Positions 43,585-51,558 of a DNA stretch of 64,000 nt are shown piece after piece (the stretch's first letter is position 1; each line of letters opens with the position of its first letter). Under the pieces are notes generated by a model. It was not told where the DNA came from and ran no database searches. It saw only the letters and a list, made by a program, of their open reading frames with translations. A program made the translations under genes and the position numbers. Source of the stretch: Nocardia sputorum (lineage in GTDB: Bacteria; Actinomycetota; Actinomycetes; Mycobacteriales; Mycobacteriaceae); the NCBI RefSeq assembly GCF_027924405.1, contig NZ_AP026978.1, positions 5,704,001 to 5,768,000 of the forward strand, given 5' to 3'.

Positions 43585-44417
43585 CCGAGACGTTCGATCG
43601 GACCGCGCTGATCGAGCTGCTGTCGCAGCAATGGGACGCGATCGACGCTCTGATCGCGCCTTTGGACGAGGAGCGCTGGCGGACTCCGTCGTCGCTGCCC
43701 GGCTGGACCGTATTCGACGTCGTCGCCCACGTCGTCGGCACCGAATCCTGGCTGCTGGGCGACCGGCCGCCCGCGCACGACCCGACCAAGCCGAAGACCG
43801 ACGTCAGCACGCTGCCCTACGTGCGCAACGAGACCGCGGTGCTCAACGAGATCTGGGTGGACCGGCTGCGTCCCCTGTCCGGCGCGCGGCTGCTGGAGTT
43901 CTACCGCGGCGTCGTCGACCGCAGGCGCGCCGCGCTCGCCGCGATGGGCGACGCCGAGTGGGAGAAGGAAACGATCTCGCCGATCGGACAGGTGACCTAC
44001 GGCAGATTCATGCGGGTGCGGTTGTTCGACTGCTGGATGCACGAACTCGACATCGCCGACGCGCTCGGCACGCCGGTGGACGAGGGCGGCCCGCGCGGCC
44101 AGCTGGCGTTCCAGGAGTTCGCGGGCAGCATCCCGCGCGTAGTGGTGAAGAAGGGCGAGGCGCCGGACGGTGCGCGGATCGCCTTCGCGCTGACCGGGCC
44201 CCTGGCCAGGACCTTGCGCATCCAGGTGGCCGGCCGGGCGAGCTACGTGGACGCCTTCGACGGACCGGCCACCGTCGAAATCGGCTTGGACTCCGGGCTT
44301 TTCGTGCGGCTGGGCGGCGGGCGCACGACCGCTGACCAGCACCTGGACGAGATCGCCATCCGAGGCGACGGCGAACTCGGGCAGCGCATCGTCCGCCACC
44401 TGGCCTTCACCATCTGA
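43581..44417 (+). CDS. Maleylpyruvate-isomerase-like mycothiol-dependent enzyme
   Basis: The 278-residue protein is built of a DinB-like four-helix domain (about 1-160) with the metal-ligand pattern SLPGWTVFDVVAHVVGTESW and later FDCWMHELDIADALG, followed by a C-terminal MDMPI-type domain ending RIVRHLAFTI. This family uses mycothiol as cofactor or thiol substrate; the reaction here cannot be told. It is coupled to the HIT gene and followed six bases later by the S51-type gene, forming a three-gene operon. Confidence 0.85.
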   Translation: MTETFDRTALIELLSQQWDAIDALIAPLDEERWRTPSSLPGWTVFDVVAHVVGTESWLLGDRPPAHDPTKPKTDVSTLPYVRNETAVLNEIWVDRLRPLSGARLLEFYRGVVDRRRAALAAMGDAEWEKETISPIGQVTYGRFMRVRLFDCWMHELDIADALGTPVDEGGPRGQLAFQEFAGSIPRVVVKKGEAPDGARIAFALTGPLARTLRIQVAGRASYVDAFDGPATVEIGLDSGLFVRLGGGRTTADQHLDEIAIRGDGELGQRIVRHLAFTI

Positions 44418-44423
44418 GCCGCG

Positions 44424-45074
44424 GTGCGACTGTTCCTGTCCAGCTATCGCTTCGGCGCGCACTACGACCGGCTCGCCGCGCTGGCGGGCCCGCCCGGCCG
44501 GGTCGCGCTGATCCCGAACGCCTGCGACGCCTGGCCGCAGGCGTGGGCGGGCGCGGTGAGCAGTGACATGTCGCCGCTGCGCAAGCTCGGTTACCGGCCC
44601 GAGGTGCTCGACCTGCGCGAGTACGTCGGCCGGGAAGCGGAGCTGGAACGGAAGCTGGCCGAATTCCCGCTGGTGTGGGTGCGCGGTGGCAACACGTTCG
44701 TCTTGCGGGCCCAGTTCGCCCGCAGCGGCGCGGACCGCGTCCTTCCCCGGCTGCTCGCCGCCGACGCGCTCGCTTACGCCGGCTACAGCGCCGGGGCCTG
44801 CCTGCTGGCCCCCGACCTGCACGGGCTGGAATCGGTGGACGACCCCGACGAGGTCGCGCCCGCGTGTGGCGTCGAACCGCGCTGGGACGGATTGGGATTG
44901 GTGGACCGCCGGATCGTGCCGCACGTCGATTCGGCCACCGACCCCGACGGCGACTGCACTCGGCTCGCGGCCCGGTATCGCGCCGAAGGCGTCGCGCACT
45001 GGGCGCTGACCGACGACGACGCGATCGTCGTCGACGGCCAGCGCGTCGAAGCGCTGATCGCTCCGGCGTCCTGA
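44424..45074 (+). CDS. Peptidase S51 / type-1 glutamine amidotransferase-like protein
   Basis: The 216-residue protein matches peptidase family S51: RLFLSSYRFGAHYDRLAAL at the start, LVWVRGGNTFVLRAQFARSG, and the nucleophile elbow AYAGYSAGACLLAPDLH with the catalytic Ser. The C-terminus has the LVDRRIVPHVDSATD histidine and ALTDDDAIVVDG. Related enzymes are dipeptidase E and cyanophycinase. The start is GTG, six bases after the preceding stop. Substrate unknown. Confidence 0.87.
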   Translation: MRLFLSSYRFGAHYDRLAALAGPPGRVALIPNACDAWPQAWAGAVSSDMSPLRKLGYRPEVLDLREYVGREAELERKLAEFPLVWVRGGNTFVLRAQFARSGADRVLPRLLAADALAYAGYSAGACLLAPDLHGLESVDDPDEVAPACGVEPRWDGLGLVDRRIVPHVDSATDPDGDCTRLAARYRAEGVAHWALTDDDAIVVDGQRVEALIAPAS

Positions 45075-45120
45075 CACATCCGCGGCCGCTCGAGCACACG
45101 GTGGTCACGGGTCGAGCTGG

Positions 45121-45648
45121 TCAGACCGACTTCGGCTGGGAACTCACGTCGACGTCGGGCGCCGCCTCCGGCTCGACTGATCGGCGGAAGACCACCCAGC
45201 GCATCGCGCTGTACATGTAGACCGCTTCGCACGCGCCCGCCAGCATCCGGGACAGGTGGTATTGCAGCCCCAGCGCGGCGAGTCCGCTGCCGACGCCGAG
45301 GATGAACGCGAGGTAGTTGAGCACGACCACCACGACGTACACCGCGGCCTGCCTGCCCACCGGCGCGTGCGAATGGAAGTTGAACGTGCGATTGAGCACG
45401 AAGCTCAGGCCGAACGCGCACACGTAGGCCACGGTCACCGACAACCACACCGGCAGCGCGAACCACCCGTGCAAGAGGGTGAGCAGCGCCAAGTCGACAG
45501 CGAAGGTGCCGCTGTTGATCAGCGCGAAGCCGAGGAAGGTCGGCGGGACGAGACGGTCCAGGCCGAACGGCAGCCGGGCGACGACCGCCGCGCACCAGCG
45601 GGTGAACCGATCGGCGATGGTGTCGGCGGTCTCGGACAGCTCGTGCAC
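45121..45648 (-). CDS. GtrA-family membrane protein
   Basis: The 175-residue protein has four transmembrane helices with the GtrA signature: LGFALINSGTFAVDLALLTL, YVCAFGLSFVLNRTFNFHSH (the NRTFNF motif), a third helix VVVVLNYLAFILGVGSGLAA and a final helix with MRWVVFRR. GtrA-like proteins help move lipid-linked sugars across the membrane in envelope polysaccharide assembly. The start is GTG. A second GtrA homologue lies at 61781-62320. Confidence 0.88.
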   Translation of the reverse strand: MHELSETADTIADRFTRWCAAVVARLPFGLDRLVPPTFLGFALINSGTFAVDLALLTLLHGWFALPVWLSVTVAYVCAFGLSFVLNRTFNFHSHAPVGRQAAVYVVVVVLNYLAFILGVGSGLAALGLQYHLSRMLAGACEAVYMYSAMRWVVFRRSVEPEAAPDVDVSSQPKSV

Positions 45649-45708
45649 GCGACCAGGGTGCCAGCGGCAGATGTCCGGCAGATGAGCGGGCGGCGACCGC
45701 CCGGTGGC

Positions 45709-46038
45709 TCAGCTGATCTGCGCCCGGCCGGGACCGTCCGCGTCGTGGTCCAACCCGGCCCAGGCCGCCAGGCACCGTCGCCGCGCGACATCGTCCGCGT
45801 CGGCCAGCAGTGCCTCCAGCAACTCGCGGGGCTCGCGGCGCCAGAGGTCGGCCAGCTCGGCGAGGGCTTCCTTGCCGAAGACACCGGAGCGGTCCAGCGC
45901 GGTCAGCCACTCCTCGTGCTCGCCCGCGTGCACCCGGCGCAGCGCGTCCGCGTCGATGCCGTCCTCGACGAACTCGCTGGAGAACATCGCGGCGACCAGT
46001 TCCCGGCGACTGGGTTGTTCGCCCTGCATCCGTTCCAT
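45709..46038 (-). CDS. Hypothetical protein (109 aa), acidic and helical
   Basis: The 109-residue protein is acidic and predicted to be wholly helical: RRELVAAMFSSEFVEDGIDA, EWLTALDRSGVFGKEALAEL and RREPRELLEALLADADDVAR. No membrane segment or known motif is seen. An internal Met four codons in is an alternative start. It follows GtrA in opposite coordinates order on the same strand and is divergent from the FAD oxidase. Function unknown; reality is supported by charge patterning rather than by homology. Confidence 0.5.
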   Translation of the reverse strand: MERMQGEQPSRRELVAAMFSSEFVEDGIDADALRRVHAGEHEEWLTALDRSGVFGKEALAELADLWRREPRELLEALLADADDVARRRCLAAWAGLDHDADGPGRAQIS

Positions 46039-46248
46039 CCCTCCACGTGGTACGCGGCGAACCGCATGACTGCCGGCGCCGCGACGAGGCGGCCCCGGGA
46101 GAACTCGATGCCCCGACAGTCAAGCCTCTGTCGGCATTCTGGTCTCCCGACGGCGGTAATACCACTGTGGCGGGTGACATCACATTCTGGGGCATCCGGC
46201 CGCGGGTCGGCCGATCAGCGAATACCCGGCGCGGGAAGCTAGCGTGAA

Positions 46249-47610
46249 GTGGTGGACCTGCATGAGTTGATCGCCGCTCTCCCCGACGGCACGGTGCTCA
46301 CCGATCCCGACCTGCTGGCCGGCTACCGGCAGGACTGGGCGCGCGACCCGGGCGCCGGAACCCCGCTGGCCGTGGTGCGGGCCACCGGCACCGACGACGT
46401 GGCCGCGACGCTGCGGTGGGCCACCGCGCATCGTGTCCCGGTGATCCCCCGCGGGGCCGGATCCGGGCTGTCCGGGGGCGCCACGGCCGTCGACGGAGCC
46501 ATCGTGCTCACCACCGAGCGGATGCGCGCGATCACCGTGGACCCGGTGACCCGGACCGCCGTGGTGCAGCCGGGCCTGCTCAACGCCGAGGTCAAGCGCG
46601 CGGTCGCGGAGCACGGCCTGTGGTACCCGCCGGACCCGTCGTCGTTCGAGATCTGCTCGATCGGCGGCAACGCCGCCACCAACGCGGGCGGCCTGTGCTG
46701 TGTGAAGTACGGCGTCACCACCGATTACGTGCTCGGGATGCAGGTCGTGCTCGCCGACGGCGCGGTGGTCCGGCTCGGCGGTCCGCGCTTGAAGGACTCG
46801 GCCGGGCTGTCGCTGACCAAGCTGTTCGTCGGCAGCGAGGGCACGCTGGGGGTGATCACCGAACTGACCTTGCGGCTGCTGCCCGCGCAACCGCCGCAGA
46901 GCACGGTCGTCGCGAGCTTCCCGACGCTCACCGCGGCCACGGAGGCGATCCTGACCATCACCGGCGAATTGCGGCCGTCGATGCTCGAGTTCATGGACTC
47001 GGTGTCGATCAACGCCGTCGAGGACGAGCTGCGGATGGGATTGGACCGGCAGGCGGCCGCGCTGCTGGTCGCGCGCTCCGACGCACCCGGCGAGTACGCC
47101 CGGCGCGAGGCCGAGGTCATGGCGGCGGCCTGCGAGAAGGCAGGGGCCACCGAGGTTTTCCACACCGAGGACCCTGCCGAGGGCGAGGCGTTCGCGGCCG
47201 CACGGCGTTTGGCGATTCCGGCCGTGGAGAAACTCGGGCCGCTGCTGCTCGAGGACGTCGGCGTGCCACTGCCCCGGCTCGGCGACCTGGTGACCGGCGT
47301 GGCCGAGATCGCCGAGCGCAACGCGGTGACGGTGTCGGTGATCGCGCACGCGGGCGACGGCAACACCCACCCGCTGATCGTGCACGACCCCGCCGACGCG
47401 GACCACACCGCGCGAGCGCACCGCGCCTTCGGCGAGATCATGGACCTCGCCATCGCTCTCGGCGGCACCATCACCGGCGAGCACGGCGTCGGCCGTTTGA
47501 AGAAGGCATGGCTGCCCGACCAGCTCGGCCCCGACGTGATGGCCCTGACCCGCCGCATCAAGGACGCGCTCGACCCGGACGGCATCCTCAACCCCGGCGC
47601 GATCCTGTGA
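46249..47610 (+). CDS. FAD-linked oxidase (GlcD/D-lactate dehydrogenase type)
   Basis: The 453-residue flavoprotein has the FAD_binding_4 PP-loop region VPVIPRGAGSGLSGGATAVD, the SIGGNAATNAGGLCCVKYG motif and LFVGSEGTLGVITELTLRLL, then the FAD-oxidase C-terminal domain with VIAHAGDGNTHPLIVHD and the terminal GEHGVGRLKK signature. It oxidises a D-2-hydroxy acid such as glycolate or D-lactate. Two adjacent GTG codons (46249, 46252) are candidate starts with GGAAG upstream. No glcE/glcF genes follow. Confidence 0.9.
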   Translation: MVDLHELIAALPDGTVLTDPDLLAGYRQDWARDPGAGTPLAVVRATGTDDVAATLRWATAHRVPVIPRGAGSGLSGGATAVDGAIVLTTERMRAITVDPVTRTAVVQPGLLNAEVKRAVAEHGLWYPPDPSSFEICSIGGNAATNAGGLCCVKYGVTTDYVLGMQVVLADGAVVRLGGPRLKDSAGLSLTKLFVGSEGTLGVITELTLRLLPAQPPQSTVVASFPTLTAATEAILTITGELRPSMLEFMDSVSINAVEDELRMGLDRQAAALLVARSDAPGEYARREAEVMAAACEKAGATEVFHTEDPAEGEAFAAARRLAIPAVEKLGPLLLEDVGVPLPRLGDLVTGVAEIAERNAVTVSVIAHAGDGNTHPLIVHDPADADHTARAHRAFGEIMDLAIALGGTITGEHGVGRLKKAWLPDQLGPDVMALTRRIKDALDPDGILNPGAIL

Positions 47611-47653
47611 CCGAGCCGGAACATTCCGTACCGACAAGGAGTTCTACCCGACT

Positions 47654-47938
47654 ATGACGACAAGGCTCGAACACAACGTCGCCGACACCCGCTACGAGAT
47701 CTACATCGATGACACCCTCGCCGGGTACGCCGACTACGCCGAACGCGAAGACCTCAAGGTCCGCGACTTCCACCACACGCTGACCTTCCCCGAGTTCCGG
47801 GGCCGCGGGGTAGCCGCCCAAGTCGTCGAATTCGCCCTCAACGACTCCCGCACAGCGGGTTTCTCCGTCATCCCCACCTGCTGGTATGTGGAGCAGTTCA
47901 TCACCGAACACCGCGAATACGCCGACATGGTCTCCTGA
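47654..47938 (+). CDS. Small GNAT-like N-acetyltransferase (YidJ/NAT_SF type)
   Basis: The 94-residue protein is of the short GNAT type: RYEIYIDDTLAGYADY strand pair, HTLTFPEFRGRGVAAQVVEF (the acetyl-CoA-binding RGRG loop) and SVIPTCWYVEQFITEH at the end. Such single-domain proteins may acetylate small molecules or act as minimal acetyltransferases. It follows the FAD oxidase by 43 bases with AAGGAG about 12 bases upstream of the ATG. The 213 bases beyond it (47939-48151) hold no clear gene. Confidence 0.85.
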   Translation: MTTRLEHNVADTRYEIYIDDTLAGYADYAEREDLKVRDFHHTLTFPEFRGRGVAAQVVEFALNDSRTAGFSVIPTCWYVEQFITEHREYADMVS

Positions 47939-48151
47939 CCGATCGTCGCGGCACGGCTTCTCCGGCTCAGCACTGCGTCGGCTGCCTCGTCCGCGACACG
48001 CCCCGGTGTCCTGAAACCCCGGTGATGTACCCGTCAATCCAGCAAATGTATGGACTGGACCCTCGTCGGAGTCGGAGGTTCGATGCAGAGGCGCGGGTAG
48101 AGCACCCCGCCTCGAATCCACAGACGAAAATTTTTCGGGGAGGTTCGATCT

Positions 48152-49063
48152 GTGTGGATATCTCGACTGGTCCGCGACGCCTCGGGCCGGATCGTCGACA
48201 GTTTCCTCGAGTACGCTGAGCACAATAAAGCTGTCACCGGCGACCGAACGGGGAAAGTTCGAGATCTGCTCGAGGAAATGGGCGCACAGGATGAACGTGG
48301 CGCAGCACGGATCCGGACGTCCACCGGACATGCGGCGAGCGGATCACAAACGACTTCGTCGACTTCGTCCACGCCGACGCGCACTTCCGGCAGGAAGCTC
48401 GAGATCCCCGATCTTTCGTCCATTCCTCCACTCGAAAGATTCATCCGCGGCTCGTCCGCCGACGACGACAAACTCCTGGCGACACTCTCCGCGCTGAATC
48501 GAAGGTACGGCCCGTACGATGTGCATATCGCTCAGGCGAATTACCTCGACGACGCCGAAGGATTCAAATACCATGCATCGATCCGTGACCCCGACAAGGG
48601 GATGGTCGGCATACTCGAGAGAAAAATATACAAAGACGAGCAGGGGCGGATAGTTGTCGAAAATCGAGTGATGGATCTCGACGACGATGCCACGGGGAAG
48701 GGGTTCGCCACCGCGTTCAACTCCGCGATGGAGGGCTATTACCGCAGATCGGGAGTAGATCGACTGAAGGTTTTCGCGACGGACGACGGGGGGTACGCTT
48801 GGGCGCGTGCGGGATACGACTTCGACACGAGTCCAGGGCTCATCGAGTCTTCGGTTTCCTCGATCACGGATAAGATCCGCAAAATATACGATCAGTGCTC
48901 GCCGGCCGATCGGGTACAACTCGACGACATCCTGCGCAGATTCGGGGGGCGTGTCATCGAATATCCGTCGCCGAACGAACTCGCGAGTTTGACCGGTGAC
49001 GACCACCAACTCGGCAAGACGTTGATGAAGGGTACAGCATGGTACGGAGTGAGGGTCCTGTGA
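48152..49063 (+). CDS. Unrecognised 303-aa protein with GNAT-like C-terminal region
   Basis: The protein has a helical N-terminus (about 1-50), a Ser/Thr-rich flexible linker (about 55-80, TSSTSSTPTRTSG) and a globular C-terminal part. Within that, ATGKGFATAFNSAMEGYYRR followed by SGVDRLKVFA and GGYAWARAGYDFD resembles GNAT motifs A and B (acetyl-CoA pyrophosphate loop and aromatic end), without the usual RxxGxG. No signal peptide is present. The codons include AAA, ATA, AAT and TAC runs rarely used by neighbours, pointing to transfer. GGGGAGG precedes the GTG. It overlaps a 65-aa gene (GTGA). Inferred: an effector or toxin-domain protein with a partner; a phage-derived acetyltransferase-like protein is also possible. 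Confidence 0.7.
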   Translation: MWISRLVRDASGRIVDSFLEYAEHNKAVTGDRTGKVRDLLEEMGAQDERGAARIRTSTGHAASGSQTTSSTSSTPTRTSGRKLEIPDLSSIPPLERFIRGSSADDDKLLATLSALNRRYGPYDVHIAQANYLDDAEGFKYHASIRDPDKGMVGILERKIYKDEQGRIVVENRVMDLDDDATGKGFATAFNSAMEGYYRRSGVDRLKVFATDDGGYAWARAGYDFDTSPGLIESSVSSITDKIRKIYDQCSPADRVQLDDILRRFGGRVIEYPSPNELASLTGDDHQLGKTLMKGTAWYGVRVL

Positions 49064-49257
49064 ACGTGACGCCCGCAGAAGAGGAATTCATTCGCGCTCG
49101 CAGCAAGGCGATGTCCGACGCATTCATGGACTTCGTGACATCACGCGCGCTGGACATGGACATGGACACCTGGCCGGATGCCGACCGCCGGGAATTCGAT
49201 ATCCGCAACCGTGCCCTGATAGAGGAATGGAAGCGCAAGGCGCGAGAGTTGCCCTAG
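49060..49257 (+). CDS. Small helical acidic protein (65 aa), coupled partner of preceding gene
   Basis: The GTG at 49060 overlaps the stop of the 303-aa gene (GTGA) and has GAGGG upstream, giving a 65-residue protein; an ATG at 49039 would add seven residues. It is acidic and helical: AEEEFIRARSKAMSDAFMDF, then DADRREFDIRNRALIEEW. There is no signal peptide or known domain. The strict coupling and size fit an antitoxin, immunity or chaperone subunit for the 303-aa protein, but this is inference only. Confidence 0.65.
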   Translation: MNVTPAEEEFIRARSKAMSDAFMDFVTSRALDMDMDTWPDADRREFDIRNRALIEEWKRKARELP

Positions 49258-49372
49258 TCACCAGCGCCCGCCGACCATGCCGCACCTCCGCGAGTGCCAC
49301 ACCACTGTGAGGTCTACTCACGGTTTGCCGCGGCCATGTGCCACTCACGGATGCTCCGGGGTGTTGATTGGT

Positions 49373-49588
49373 TCAGGGGCGGTTGAAGAGGCCGTCGACT
49401 ATGCCAGTGGTGAAGGTGTTCCACTCGGCTGAGGTGAACTTCAGGGCCGGGCCGGTCGGGTTCTTGGAGTCACGTACGCCGACTCCGCCTCCGGTGAGGA
49501 ACGCGACCTCCACGCATTCCTTACCGGCCTGACTACGGCTGCTCTTGAACCACTTTGCCCCGGATAGCTCAACGTCCACGCTGCTCAT
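49373..49588 (-). CDS. DUF397-domain protein
   Basis: The 71-residue protein fits DUF397: WFKSSRSQAGKECVEVAFL, the GVRDSKNPTGPALKFTSAEW core and a short C-terminal tail. DUF397 proteins are nearly always paired in actinobacteria with an XRE/DUF5753 regulator and have been proposed as toxin-antitoxin-like (Scr1) or developmental switch modules. Its ATG lies 20 bases inside the 3' end of the XRE gene, so translation is coupled. Confidence 0.93.
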   Translation of the reverse strand: MSSVDVELSGAKWFKSSRSQAGKECVEVAFLTGGGVGVRDSKNPTGPALKFTSAEWNTFTTGIVDGLFNRP

Positions 49589-50459
49589 GCTCCCTCGCTA
49601 CCTGCCGCAGCAGATTCCTGCTCGAATTGACATCCAAGGCAGCTTCCCTGATGCGGTCGTACCGCTGAGTGTAGAACCGCACGTCGTCGGCATCCTCGAG
49701 GTACATATCGCCCACCGCGCCTTCGAGGTAGACGACGGGCGGCTCGATCTGATCCACAGGGCCGCTATCCCCGAAGGAGAGGATGACGAAGGGAGGCATG
49801 GACACTCCGCCTGGGAACCCTGCATCGAATGGCAGCACGCGAATAGTGACGTTGTCCCTTGTGGACACATCTGCCAGATAGCGGTTTTGCGTCGCCATGA
49901 CCGCATGGCTACCGGCCACGCGCCGTAGCGAGGCTTCGCCGATCACCACATCGAGTGTGACCGGCTGTGTCCTGCGGGTGACGATGTTCTGTCGCTGCGC
50001 CTTGATCTGTCCACGTTGCTTCCACTGCTCCGGCGTTTCCTCCGGACACGCGAGACGAACAAGCGCCCGGTCGTAGTCGGCAGTTTGGAGCAGACCCGGT
50101 ATCAGGTCGGGCTGGTATGACACCAGCTTCCCCGCTGCCGCTTCCAGTCCGACGTATACGTCGAAGGTCTTGGGGATGAAGTCGCCGTACTGGTGCCACC
50201 AGCTTTTGACATTCGCCTGTTTGGCCAGTCCCACAAGCGCGGCTGCCAGATCCTCCGGCACGCCGTACAAGTCGCACGCTGCTTGGATATCGCGAGTCCG
50301 GATTCGCGAGTTCTGCCCTTTCTCCAGCCGCTGCAGACTGCTCGCTCCGATCTCCAGCAGGTTCGCGGCCTTCACCTGGGTCATGCCTGCACGCGTACGC
50401 CACTCGGTCAGGTACCTCCCGAGCTGACGACGCGGCAGAGTCGAACCGATTTCTGACAA
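49569..50459 (-). CDS. XRE-family regulator with DUF5753 (Scr1-type)
   Basis: The 296-residue protein has an N-terminal helix-turn-helix (GRYLTEWRTRAGMTQVKAAN, then ASSLQRLEKGQNSRI) and a C-terminal DUF5753 domain (LVSYQPDLIPGLLQTADYDR, ASLRRVAGSHAVMATQ, IRVLPFDAGFPGG, VVYLEGAVGDMYLED). It probably binds DNA and is modulated by its DUF397 partner, encoded next. A 15-bp inverted repeat with 75-base spacing lies just upstream (50483-50587) and may hold its operators. Confidence 0.93.
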   Translation of the reverse strand: MSEIGSTLPRRQLGRYLTEWRTRAGMTQVKAANLLEIGASSLQRLEKGQNSRIRTRDIQAACDLYGVPEDLAAALVGLAKQANVKSWWHQYGDFIPKTFDVYVGLEAAAGKLVSYQPDLIPGLLQTADYDRALVRLACPEETPEQWKQRGQIKAQRQNIVTRRTQPVTLDVVIGEASLRRVAGSHAVMATQNRYLADVSTRDNVTIRVLPFDAGFPGGVSMPPFVILSFGDSGPVDQIEPPVVYLEGAVGDMYLEDADDVRFYTQRYDRIREAALDVNSSRNLLRQVAREHEQRGR

Positions 50460-50482
50460 GTGGACCTCCCCTTACCCCGTCA

Positions 50483-50587
50483 CGGGCACCCCGAATCACC
50501 CGTCTCGCGTACATCCTCACACCGTTTGCGGTGCGCGTGCTGGGCTTTCGGGGACCTTTTTTCGGTGTACCCGATTCGGGGTGCCCG
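50483..50587. promoter_or_regulatory. Spaced 15-bp inverted repeat upstream of the XRE gene
   Basis: CGGGCACCCCGAATC at 50483-50497 is matched perfectly by its reverse complement at 50573-50587. The arms lie in the intergenic region between the XRE gene and the divergent hypothetical gene at 50738. They could be two operators joined by looping. Nothing else was recognised in 50460-50737. Confidence 0.5.
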
Positions 50588-50737
50588 CACCTGCGCGCCG
50601 TTGTCTGATGACCGTGCGCACCGACCGGGGTTGGGATTGCGGAGTCCGCGGAGCGATCCACTCCAATCCGTCGACATACCAAGCGAGGACAGGGTCGTGC
50701 GCACCTCCTACCCGCCGATGCGACCCGAGGTCTTCTG

Positions 50738-51229
50738 ATGGATGCGCCGATAGCTTTCGGAGACACCCCGCTGTCTCGCTGCCACTACTACCGACGAGTG
50801 TGCAACCTGCCCGCGACCGTGGACCCGCCCCAGATCGGCCGAATCGTCGTGCGAACCGGGATGGTCTGGGCGATAACCATGCCCGCCGTCCTCGGACAGC
50901 ACGTGAAGGCGTGGATGCGCAACCACGGCCACGAGTCGGGGCCGATTCTGTCGCATCCGCGATCGAAACGGTGGACGTTCATCATCCGGCCGGATCTGCC
51001 GGACGACGTACCCCTGTTCGCCGAGATGTTCCGCTTGAACGTGTCCGTCATCCGCTACGGCGGGACGATCGCCTTGCCCAGCCCCGCCGACCGAGGAACC
51101 CAGTTCCGCGCGTGGGTAACACGGCCCGATACGGCATTTCGCCCTTCCGGCCGTGTGGTCGTCGCAGCGATCCGTAACTGCGTAGCCGAAAAGACCGCAC
51201 GCCGCAGGCGGTTGGCCACGTATGCCTGA
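50738..51229 (+). CDS. Hypothetical protein (163 aa) next to XRE/DUF397 pair
   Basis: The 163-residue protein is basic at its C-terminus (RNCVAEKTARRRRLATYA) and has a mixed middle part: WAITMPAVLGQHVKAWMRNH, SHPRSKRWTFIIRPDLPDDV and ALPSPADRGTQFRAWVTRPD. The last stretch resembles a segment seen in small actinobacterial proteins with a prim-pol-like look, but this is weak. No signal peptide or membrane segment is seen. The gene overlaps the next one by eight bases. Function unknown. Confidence 0.55.
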   Translation: MDAPIAFGDTPLSRCHYYRRVCNLPATVDPPQIGRIVVRTGMVWAITMPAVLGQHVKAWMRNHGHESGPILSHPRSKRWTFIIRPDLPDDVPLFAEMFRLNVSVIRYGGTIALPSPADRGTQFRAWVTRPDTAFRPSGRVVVAAIRNCVAEKTARRRRLATYA

Positions 51230-51443
51230 CCGCCCGCCATCCCCCATCCCCTCCGAGCCGGACGTTCACCTGTCGGTGTTCTGGCACGGCGCCCGCCTCG
51301 ACTTCGTCGCCTGCCTTACGGCCGCATGCCTGTTCGTCCAGGAATGGCGCGCCCACCACTGGCACGACGCAGTGCAGGTATCCACAGATTGCACCGACAG
51401 TTACCCGAGACTGCCGTGCGAACGGCTGTATCTACACCCCTGA
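51222..51443 (+). CDS. Small hypothetical protein (73 aa)
   Basis: The 73-residue protein starts at an ATG inside the end of the preceding gene (eight-base overlap). It contains PDVHLSVFWHGARLDFVACL and AAHHWHDAVQ-like His/Trp-rich parts (actual: EWRAHHWHDAVQVSTDCTD) and four cysteines. No domain is recognised. Overlap with the upstream gene supports a two-gene unit, but the reading frame is short and confidence is limited. Confidence 0.4.
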   Translation: MPDRPPSPIPSEPDVHLSVFWHGARLDFVACLTAACLFVQEWRAHHWHDAVQVSTDCTDSYPRLPCERLYLHP

Positions 51444-51490
51444 CATCGACTCCATCGCCGCCCGAGCGAACGTCGCGTTCCTCAAAAGTT

Positions 51491-51544
51491 GAAACGGAAT
51501 GATCCGTTCTGTTACTCTTCAAACAGAACGAAGCATTCCGTTTC
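51491..51544. promoter_or_regulatory. Large imperfect inverted repeat upstream of epoxide hydrolase
   Basis: Arms at 51491-51513 and 51522-51544 are 23 bases each and complementary except at the central three bases, around an eight-base spacer. Each arm also contains a smaller repeat (AACGGA and TCCGTT). The structure ends two bases before the ribosome-binding site GAAGGAG. It has the form of a double operator for a TetR-type repressor; the mRNA could also hide the leader in a hairpin. No regulator gene adjoins. Confidence 0.7.
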
Positions 51545-51558
51545 CGAAGGAGATCGCC

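Noticed and set aside
42756..45077. A 773-codon minus-strand frame over the HIT, mycothiol-type and S51 genes
   Set aside because: All three plus-strand genes have family motifs and coupled starts; the minus frame has no recognisable domain.
47939..48151. Possible small gene or promoter island before the 303-aa gene
   Set aside because: A 65-codon frame starting at 48022 exists but runs into the 303-aa gene in another frame and has no domain or ribosome-binding site.
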